From an uncultured Dorea sp. (GTDB lineage Bacteria > Bacillota > Clostridia > Lachnospirales > Lachnospiraceae), in NCBI GenBank assembly GCA_910584615.1, contig CAJUAM010000017.1:1-64000 (forward strand): a stretch of DNA of 64,000 nucleotides, given 5' to 3'. Of the stretch, positions 45,357 through 50,350 are shown piece after piece (positions within the stretch are counted from its first letter, which is position 1; each line of letters opens with the position of its first letter). The notes beneath the pieces are model-generated. The model did not search any database. It had not been told where the DNA came from and was given only the letters and a program-made list of their open reading frames with translations. The position numbers and the translations under genes were made by a program.

Positions 45357-45431
45357 AATTCAAAAATTCCGTCAGTTCTTCCTCCCCCAAGTGTCTTATA
45401 AGTAAAAGGAAATATCTTACAAATATTCATA

Positions 45432-45512
45432 AGAACGTTTGTTTGAATTTAACAATTGATATTCCATGTAAACAGTAGTATTATATTTTTAATGAATACA
45501 AACACACGTTCT
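45432..45512. promoter_or_regulatory. promoter flanked by a 14-base inverted repeat
   Basis: TTGATA-N17-TATTAT (45456-45484) lies between two arms that match at 13 of 14 bases as an inverted repeat (45432-45445 and 45499-45512). The arms contain AACGT, like the CI-region motifs. A regulator bound to both arms could close the promoter by looping; this is inference. Confidence 0.55.
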
Positions 45513-45537
45513 AAATAAACGCGGGGAGGTATTACAT

Positions 45538-45663
45538 ATGAGTGTTGAAGAATGCAAAAAGCTAATTGCTGAGATTATCGCAACAAGTCAAGATATCGAA
45601 TACTTAATAGCAGTTTACACGTTTGCAACACATTATCCAGATCAGAGCAAGAAAAGGGAATAG
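45538..45663 (+). CDS. 41-residue phage protein
   Basis: A short acidic protein starting 'MSVEECKKLIAEIIAT' with an excellent GGGGAGG site 6 bases before ATG and its own promoter. It ends two codons after the basic run 'SKKRE'. It converges on the CI-type repressor gene, 6 bases apart. I recognise no family; a small regulator is possible. Confidence 0.65.
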   Translation: MSVEECKKLIAEIIATSQDIEYLIAVYTFATHYPDQSKKRE

Positions 45664-45669
45664 CTGAGG

Positions 45670-46068
45670 CTATTCTTTTTTCTTTGATAAAGTGCTGGAA
45701 AAATCTCTAAAGAAATCTAACAATACTTTTTTGTTTTCTGGTGTCAGCTTGCTATATGTAACGACCAGTGTTTCAAAAAGCTGGTCTTTTTCACCAAGCA
45801 AGGTAGCAGCCTGAGCAACCAGATCATTTTCTTCCAGATGAAGAAACATATTTTCGGGACCGCCTTCTCCTGTTCTCAACCAGTCTATATTTACTTTCCG
45901 CTCATGCCAGTTGGAAAGCATAATCAAGTGTTTTTCAGTAACATTATTTCGCCCTTTTTCTATATCACATATCCCAGAACGCGTCATTCCAAAAATCTCA
46001 GCAAATTCATCTTGTGTTTTATTGCATACCTTTCTTAACTGTTTAAACCTATCGTTTATAGTTTCCAT
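45670..46068 (-). CDS. CI-type phage repressor (XRE family)
   Basis: A 132-residue protein with an N-terminal Cro/C1 helix-turn-helix ('KTQDEFAEIFGMTRSGICDIEKG', near residues 18-40) and a helical C-terminus ('LTPENKKVLLDFFRDFSS'), without a LexA-like peptidase domain. It is transcribed away from the early genes across a gap with repeated ACGT motifs, the normal position of a lysogeny repressor. Induction would not use RecA-stimulated self-cleavage of this protein; an antirepressor would be needed. Confidence 0.85.
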   Translation of the reverse strand: METINDRFKQLRKVCNKTQDEFAEIFGMTRSGICDIEKGRNNVTEKHLIMLSNWHERKVNIDWLRTGEGGPENMFLHLEENDLVAQAATLLGEKDQLFETLVVTYSKLTPENKKVLLDFFRDFSSTLSKKKE

Positions 46069-46092
46069 GCTTTACCTCCTCATTACAAATTC

Positions 46093-46121
46093 AATATATC
46101 ATACGTCAAGAGAAAAGTAAA
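46093..46121 (-). promoter_or_regulatory. repressor promoter (PRM-like)
   Basis: On the minus strand TTTACT-N17-TATATT lies 25 bases before the repressor start. An ACGT motif sits in the spacer. Confidence 0.55.
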
Positions 46122-46187
46122 TATAAAAATACGTAAAACGAACAAAAATATATTGACAAAAGACGTTAAACGTAATATAGTGTACGC
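46104..46187. promoter_or_regulatory. CI operator region with ACGT repeats
   Basis: ACG(T/C)-containing motifs recur at about 46104, 46131, 46162 and 46183; the one at 46162 is ACGT-TAA-ACGT and sits in the spacer of the early promoter. The arrangement fits repressor operators OL/OR; exact sites need binding data. Confidence 0.5.
46153..46181 (+). promoter_or_regulatory. early promoter (PR-like)
   Basis: TTGACA-N17-TATAGT, near consensus, points to the early genes. The spacer holds the ACGT-TAA-ACGT element. Confidence 0.8.
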
Positions 46188-46211
46188 AAGATGAACAATG
46201 GAGGTGAGGAA

Positions 46212-46382
46212 ATGCAGGAGATAAAAGAAAAGAACGAAGTGAAGGAGGAAGAAATTTTGGAGCTGGCAGAGATGTACAGAAAAATGACACCTGCGAACAG
46301 ATTTTTTATGGTATCCGCATCCGGATTGCTGCTTGCAAGTCAGAGCAATATAGCGCAAGAACCGGAGAGGGCAGCAGGATAG
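46212..46382 (+). CDS. 56-residue first early gene
   Basis: A short protein with a Lys/Glu-rich start and 'LAEMYRKMTPANRFFMVSASGLLL', a helical stretch of the type seen at the C-terminus of phage regulators. The ATG at 46212 follows GGAGGTGA; ATG at 46191 is in frame but lacks a site. As the first gene after PR it could be Cro-like in position, though no HTH is seen. Confidence 0.6.
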   Translation: MQEIKEKNEVKEEEILELAEMYRKMTPANRFFMVSASGLLLASQSNIAQEPERAAG

Positions 46383-46401
46383 GAGGTGAATGGGAAGAAA
46401 G

Positions 46402-46686
46402 ATGAATAAATCAAAGTTAACAATTAGGACAGATGGCATTCATGCAAAAGTAACTATAGATGGGAAAGAGGTTAAAAAGGTTACTGGATATTCTATATCC
46501 CATAAAGCATCGGGGGCTCCAATTATACAATTATCAATAGCGTCTACAGATATGTTATTTGAGTCCGATGCGATTCTTGAGTTGCCGGAGCCGTACAGTG
46601 AGTTTTATATAGCAAAACAAAGTCTAATCGACTCCGGCTTAGTTACGGAAAAACAATTGACAAACCTAGAGCGACTGAGGAGCTGA
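46402..46686 (+). CDS. 94-residue phage protein
   Basis: A small protein with a beta-rich N-terminal half ('LTIRTDGIHAKVTIDGKEVK', 'GAPIIQLSIAST') and a helical end. Similar short proteins are common early genes of Clostridial phages, with no known function. The start is uncertain: ATG at 46390 is only 3 bases from AGGAGG, ATG at 46402 has GGAAG closer. The 3' end overlaps the leftward Cys-rich gene by 21 bases. Confidence 0.6.
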   Translation: MNKSKLTIRTDGIHAKVTIDGKEVKKVTGYSISHKASGAPIIQLSIASTDMLFESDAILELPEPYSEFYIAKQSLIDSGLVTEKQLTNLERLRS

Positions 46687-46863
46687 TGCATATATAGGAC
46701 ATTCATTAGGAGAATCGCATTTGTCGCCGTAAAGATTATATTTGCATCTAAAAGTTCCTTTAATATGGCAGGATTCTTGAAGCGTTGAGGCATCAACATA
46801 GGTAATGGCTACGGAGTAATCTGTATCTTGTGTAGGGCAGTAGCCGCGAACTATCTTTACCAT
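46666..46863 (-). CDS. Cys-rich small protein, antisense to early genes
   Basis: A 65-residue protein starting 'MVKIVRGYCPTQDTDYSVAI' with four cysteines ('CHIKGTFRCKYNLYGDKC' region and 'CPIYASAP'), probably zinc-binding or disulfide-bonded. AAAAGGAGG lies 7 bases before the ATG. It is leftward inside a rightward operon, so it has its own promoter. Similar proteins are widespread in Lachnospiraceae genomes; function unknown. Confidence 0.75.
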   Translation of the reverse strand: MVKIVRGYCPTQDTDYSVAITYVDASTLQESCHIKGTFRCKYNLYGDKCDSPNECPIYASAPQSL

Positions 46864-46884
46864 AAAAATTCCTCCTTTTCTTAC

Positions 46885-46911
46885 GTACTCGGACATGGCA
46901 GTGTCCTGTAC
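46885..46911. promoter_or_regulatory. inverted repeat upstream of the Cys-rich gene
   Basis: GTAC, two bases, GGACA, six bases, TGTCC, one base, GTAC. It is centred in the promoter region of the leftward gene and may be an operator. Confidence 0.4.
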
Positions 46912-47000
46912 TTAAATTATAGGAGAGTCGAAACAAATTAACAAGATAAAAAGAGTATAAAGAAATGCCATCGGGCAGCAGGATAGGGAGACGACATAGA

Positions 47001-47135
47001 TTGAGCAATATAATTCAGTTTAGCAATAACATTGAGTTATCAAAGAGTAACAAAGAGATATGTAAGCAGAGAATGACCGTTTACGCAAGGAAGCATAGAC
47101 ATGGATGTAAAGCGCGGCAATCTGTGAAAAAGTAA
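47001..47135 (+). CDS. 44-residue basic phage protein
   Basis: A TTG start with a GGGAG site about 11 bases upstream gives a 44-residue protein that ends very basic ('YARKHRHGCKARQSVKK'). No family recognised; a DNA- or RNA-binding role is possible from charge alone. Coding status rests on the start site and on the packed gene order. Confidence 0.5.
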   Translation: MSNIIQFSNNIELSKSNKEICKQRMTVYARKHRHGCKARQSVKK

Positions 47136-47195
47136 GTAACAAGTACAAACAGTAAATCATACATTTAAAGGAGTAAAAGGAGAGTGGTGAAAGAT

Positions 47196-47324
47196 ATGGA
47201 TGCGGATTTCAGGGGATTAGATATACCAAAGATCCACGCTGTTCTTGTCTCACTTTTGGAAGAGCAGGAGCGAGCGAAAATCTCTTATACAATAGAACGT
47301 GTTGAGGAAGATAAAACCGCCTGA
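47196..47324 (+). CDS. 42-residue phage protein
   Basis: A short acidic helical protein ('IPKIHAVLVSLLEEQERAKI'). ATG at 47196 is used; GTG at 47187 lies closer to AAAGGAG and is an alternative. Its stop codon is the loop of a GC-rich hairpin that abuts the ribosome site of the next gene. Confidence 0.55.
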   Translation: MDADFRGLDIPKIHAVLVSLLEEQERAKISYTIERVEEDKTA

Positions 47325-47330
47325 GGCGGT
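47316..47330 (+). promoter_or_regulatory. hairpin with the stop codon as loop
   Basis: ACCGCC-TGA-GGCGGT. The TGA loop is the stop of the 42-residue gene and GAAAGGAGG follows directly. Confidence 0.5.
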
Positions 47331-47347
47331 AGAAAGGAGGACAAGCC

Positions 47348-47500
47348 TTGAAAACGGATAGTTTTAAACAGGCACAACAGCGTGTGGCCAGAAGGCGGCG
47401 CAGAAGAATCAGGTTCATACTCGTTCTGACCGGTGTGTTCCTAATCGGGGTTACGGCCGGATCCACAGCATGTGTACTGGTGATGATGAATTGCGGCTGA
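47348..47500 (+). CDS. 50-residue small membrane protein
   Basis: A TTG start with AAAGGAGG 7 bases upstream. The N-terminal half has a run of arginines ('VARRRRRRIRF'), followed by one hydrophobic segment ('FILVLTGVFLIGVTAGSTA', residues 23-41). By the positive-inside rule the N-terminus should be in the cytoplasm. No function is known. Confidence 0.65.
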   Translation: MKTDSFKQAQQRVARRRRRRIRFILVLTGVFLIGVTAGSTACVLVMMNCG

Positions 47501-47516
47501 TATAGGAGGTGAAGGC

Positions 47517-47714
47517 ATGTCAAGGACGAAAACATTAAAAGAGAAGGTAGACCAGTATGCGGAAGAGCACATGGCTGCCTATGAGGAGTGGACTCATGGC
47601 GAGATAGTAGATATGTGGCTGCATGAAGGCAAGGAAGCTATTGTCTGTATCCGGTATGAGGATGGCCAGTACTGGCATTATGAAGAGACGCAGGAGGGGT
47701 TGAAATGGTGGTAA
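47517..47714 (+). CDS. 65-residue phage protein
   Basis: An acidic, tryptophan-rich protein ('EEWTHGEIVDMWLHEGKE', 'DGQYWHYEETQEGLKWW'). The TATAGGAGGTG site before the ATG is excellent. Proteins of this type occur in Lachnospiraceae phages; function unknown. Confidence 0.7.
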   Translation: MSRTKTLKEKVDQYAEEHMAAYEEWTHGEIVDMWLHEGKEAIVCIRYEDGQYWHYEETQEGLKWW

Positions 47715-47720
47715 GAAAAA

Positions 47721-47757
47721 GAGCGCTAACCAAAGCCCGGCAAGGCGGTAGGCGCTC
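47721..47757 (+). promoter_or_regulatory. interrupted hairpin after the 65-residue gene
   Basis: GAGCGC (47721-47726) pairs with GCGCTC (47752-47757), extended inside by ACC with GGT. No T tract follows, so it may protect or process the mRNA rather than end it. Confidence 0.4.
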
Positions 47758-47786
47758 CCACAATCAAACAAATATATTATAACAGA

Positions 47787-48110
47787 ATGAAGGAGAAGCG
47801 TCAAATAATTAAAAAGGACAGGCTCATTTGCAGGGAGGGGATGGAGGTAGACGAAGAATACAGAGAAGTAATAAACAGATTTTTTGAGTTATACAGAGAA
47901 CTACAAAAGAGCAATGATCTGACGCTTCACTGCAGCTTCAGCATGTACAGCGATGGAATCATAGAAGTGTGGGAGCGAAAGGGCAAAGAGACGAACTGTA
48001 TCTGCAAAGTAGAAGAAAAGGAAGATATAGCATGCTATGAAAAGGCAATGGGAGTCCTGAAAATGCATAGCTGGGAAGGAGGTAAGGTATATGGAAAGAA
48101 AGCAGGGTAA
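47787..48110 (+). CDS. 107-residue phage protein
   Basis: An acidic protein with 'EEYREVINRFFELYRELQKS' and 'CSFSMYSDGIIEVWERKGKE', ending basic. The ribosome site is poor for ATG 47787 and GGGAGGGG stands directly before the ATG at 47841, so the start may be internal. No family recognised. Confidence 0.55.
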   Translation: MKEKRQIIKKDRLICREGMEVDEEYREVINRFFELYRELQKSNDLTLHCSFSMYSDGIIEVWERKGKETNCICKVEEKEDIACYEKAMGVLKMHSWEGGKVYGKKAG

Positions 48111-48314
48111 GAGAAGGCAGGGGCGGACAAGCCCGGGATAATAAAAAAATAAGCACATCTACGGCAATAGATGTGCCCGTGACTTACGCCACCACAGATA
48201 AAAACTCTACATAAACATAGTACCATCTGTGGGGCGGAAAGTCAAGGGAATACGGGGATTTTCGCCCGTTTTTCAATCTTGATAAGGATATTAAAAATAG
48301 ATTAGGGAGAGCAG
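48111..48314. other. hairpin-rich gap before the HUH initiator gene, candidate origin
   Basis: A 204-base gap without a gene holds a perfect 9-bp hairpin (48153-48161 with 48168-48176, loop CGGCAA), an 8-bp inverted repeat with a 25-base loop (48192-48199 with 48225-48232), and a 5-bp stem plus T tract (48252-48273) that looks like a terminator. Origins of HUH replicons are usually next to the gene; nicking here is inference. Confidence 0.4.
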
Positions 48315-49070
48315 ATGGCAACAAAGAGAGTACGTTATTTTTTTGCGGATGTAATTGAGGTGGAAGAGTATCATGACGGGAGATATGGAGCTCCTGGAAG
48401 AGAGCGCAAGAAAAAGAGAAAAGCTACGCCAGAGGATATGGAAAGAGTCAATCAGTATAACAAGGAAAAAAAAGCAAGACATCGCTTGAGAGAATATTTT
48501 AAACAGGATGATTGGTTTATGACATTAACGTACCGGAAGGAATGTCGACCTAAAAACATGGCGGAAGTCCAAAAGCATTATAAAAATTTTTATACAAAGG
48601 TACGCAAAGAATATCGAAAAGAGAAGTATGAATTGTTTTGGATAAGAAATATCGAAAACACGACAAAAAATAATTGGCATATTCATGTAGTCATAAATAA
48701 TATTCCGGGAGTGAATGTAATTGAGATATTTAATCGAGTATGGCCACATGGAAGGATCTATGATCCAAAACCGTTATATAAGCGGGGGGAATTTGCTGAC
48801 CTTGCAACTTACATAACGAAAGATGAGAAAACCACAAGAGAGGTAATAGGAGAGGTTTTAGACCACAAAGTTACAGAAGCGAGTTATTCAACTTCTAGAA
48901 ATATGCCGTTGAAGCCACCAAAAACAAGAAAGTTGAAGCGATGGCCCAAAGAAGTAAAACCCCGAAAAGGATATTATATAGACAAACGTTCCTATTTTGA
49001 GGGGATTAACCCAGTAACAGGATATAAATACCGGCATTACACACTCATCCGGATCAACAGGAGGATTTAA
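48315..49070 (+). CDS. HUH-type rolling-circle replication initiator-like protein
   Basis: A 251-residue protein with the three HUH endonuclease motifs in order: 'WFMTLTY' (motif 1, near residue 69), 'HIHVVIN' (metal-binding His-hydrophobic-His, near 118), and 'YITK' (catalytic Tyr, near 163). Such proteins nick a hairpin-containing origin. Basic segments flank the domain. The AGGGAGAG site precedes the ATG. It starts a run with an RNase H-like protein and a helicase, suggesting a replication role. Confidence 0.8.
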   Translation: MATKRVRYFFADVIEVEEYHDGRYGAPGRERKKKRKATPEDMERVNQYNKEKKARHRLREYFKQDDWFMTLTYRKECRPKNMAEVQKHYKNFYTKVRKEYRKEKYELFWIRNIENTTKNNWHIHVVINNIPGVNVIEIFNRVWPHGRIYDPKPLYKRGEFADLATYITKDEKTTREVIGEVLDHKVTEASYSTSRNMPLKPPKTRKLKRWPKEVKPRKGYYIDKRSYFEGINPVTGYKYRHYTLIRINRRI

Positions 49071-49071
49071 A

Positions 49072-49572
49072 ATGCAGGAAGAAAAAGAGGTGAAGATCTA
49101 CATAGAGACAACCCTTGGCGGTCCCTGTGTAAAGGACGGGTGGTACGCAGCGCTCCTTGAATACCGGACAAAAAAAGGCCCTGCGACGGTATGGTTTACC
49201 GGTATGGAAGAAAAGACCACATATTACCGCAGTGTCCTCCTGGCTATTATATACGCACTCAGGAAGTTAAAGCCATGCAGGGCGGTGATCTATACAAGGT
49301 GCAGTTATATTTTGGGGATCTATGATCATGGTACGTTGGAAGGATGGAGCCGTGTTGAGTGGAAAAAACCTACCGGAGAAGATGTAAAGAACAAAGATCT
49401 GTGGCAGCAGTTTCTTGATGAGGTTAACCGTCTTGGAGGGAAGGATAAAATCACCTTCCAATTTAGTAAACATCACGATTATAAGGATTTTCTCATGAAA
49501 AAAATACAGAAAAGGCAGGAAGAGCTAGAAAGGCAGGCTGAAAATAAAGCCGAAAAACAGCAGAAACGTTGA
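49072..49572 (+). CDS. RNase H-fold protein with altered active site
   Basis: A 166-residue protein with the layout of RNase HI: 'IYIETTLGGPCVKDGWYAAL' as first strands, a helix 'YYRSVLLAIIYALRKL', 'AVIYTRCSYILGIY' where RNase HI has YTDSxYV, and 'KNKDLWQQFLDEV'. The catalytic carboxylates look replaced (E for the first D, none in the helix, R for the D of TDS). It may be a binding protein. It begins 2 bases after the initiator gene with GGAGG. Confidence 0.7.
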   Translation: MQEEKEVKIYIETTLGGPCVKDGWYAALLEYRTKKGPATVWFTGMEEKTTYYRSVLLAIIYALRKLKPCRAVIYTRCSYILGIYDHGTLEGWSRVEWKKPTGEDVKNKDLWQQFLDEVNRLGGKDKITFQFSKHHDYKDFLMKKIQKRQEELERQAENKAEKQQKR

Positions 49573-49597
49573 TTTTACTAAATGCGGAAGGCATTTT
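49563..49597. repeat. 35-base direct repeat, left copy
   Basis: Begins in the last codons of the RNase H-like gene. Matches 49633-49667 at 33 of 35 bases, with a 70-base period. Confidence 0.85.
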
Positions 49598-49632
49598 CAC
49601 AAAAACAGCAAAATAGACACCAAAAATCGCGA

Positions 49633-49667
49633 GAAACGCTGATTTTACTAAATGCGGAGGGCATTTT
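49633..49667. repeat. 35-base direct repeat, right copy
   Basis: Second copy, ending 3 bases before the ribosome site of the NUMOD4 gene. Confidence 0.85.
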
Positions 49668-49680
49668 AAGGAGGAAAGAT

Positions 49681-50295
49681 ATGAGGATATCTAAAATAAA
49701 TTTGGAAATCTATTATGATATTCCCGGATATGATGGCAAATATCAGATCAATTATTTCGGAAATCTCAGAAGAACTCTGAAAAATGGGAGATTCAAGGAG
49801 TTACATCCCTATATCAAGAGCAGCAACAGAAGGAGGGTGGTAAAATTAAACTGCAAAGAAAGGGTTGTGATGGGATTGATGAAGGATACATTTATTGGAG
49901 AACTCCCAGAGGGATATGTACTGTACCATAAAAACGGCATACTTTCTGATGACATTCTGAGCAATATCGGGATAATCACCAAAGCTGATCTGGGTAAACT
50001 TACTGGTTTACGGAATAAATGCCATATACAGGTAGTAAAGATTAATCAGAATGGAGAGATCGTAGATTGTTACAAGTCCGTAAGGGAAGCTGGAAGAAGA
50101 AACTTCATGGCATATCAGACAATCTTAGACAGGCTCAATGGAAATGTGAAAAGCCTTTATGCACCCGATGGATATGTATATGTCAGAGACTCCGATCGGG
50201 AGATACAAAGGGCGGTCAGGGAGATAGAGCTAGACCGTACAAAGAAATGCGGGGCCTGTTTTGCAGAGGCACCAGATGTAATTTTTGATTTTTAA
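49681..50295 (+). CDS. NUMOD4/HNH-type homing endonuclease-like protein
   Basis: A 204-residue protein starting with a NUMOD4 motif ('YDIPGYDGKYQINYFGNLRR', residues 11-30). Around residue 80, 'YVLYHKNGILSDDILSNIGI' resembles the HNH motif of such nucleases (usually HHxNGxxxDNRxxNL), with partial loss of consensus. The C-terminal part has a NUMOD1-like 'DCYKSVREAGRRN'. These genes are free-standing selfish elements of phages. The 35-base repeat upstream may mark its insertion. Start with AAGGAGG. Confidence 0.78.
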   Translation: MRISKINLEIYYDIPGYDGKYQINYFGNLRRTLKNGRFKELHPYIKSSNRRRVVKLNCKERVVMGLMKDTFIGELPEGYVLYHKNGILSDDILSNIGIITKADLGKLTGLRNKCHIQVVKINQNGEIVDCYKSVREAGRRNFMAYQTILDRLNGNVKSLYAPDGYVYVRDSDREIQRAVREIELDRTKKCGACFAEAPDVIFDF

Positions 50296-50350
50296 AACGG
50301 AAGGAGGACGAATCCCCGGCCGGGAAAGATATATCGGATTCCTTTTGGAA

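Noticed and set aside
46369..46987. A 15-base exact repeat at 46369-46383 and 46973-46987
   Set aside because: Both copies sit at gene ends next to ribosome sites and the motif is purine-rich. Shared composition of gene junctions explains it.
47705..47782. A 25-codon basic frame overlapping the hairpin after the 65-residue gene
   Set aside because: The frame has no ribosome site and coincides with the hairpin; the structure explains the bases better.
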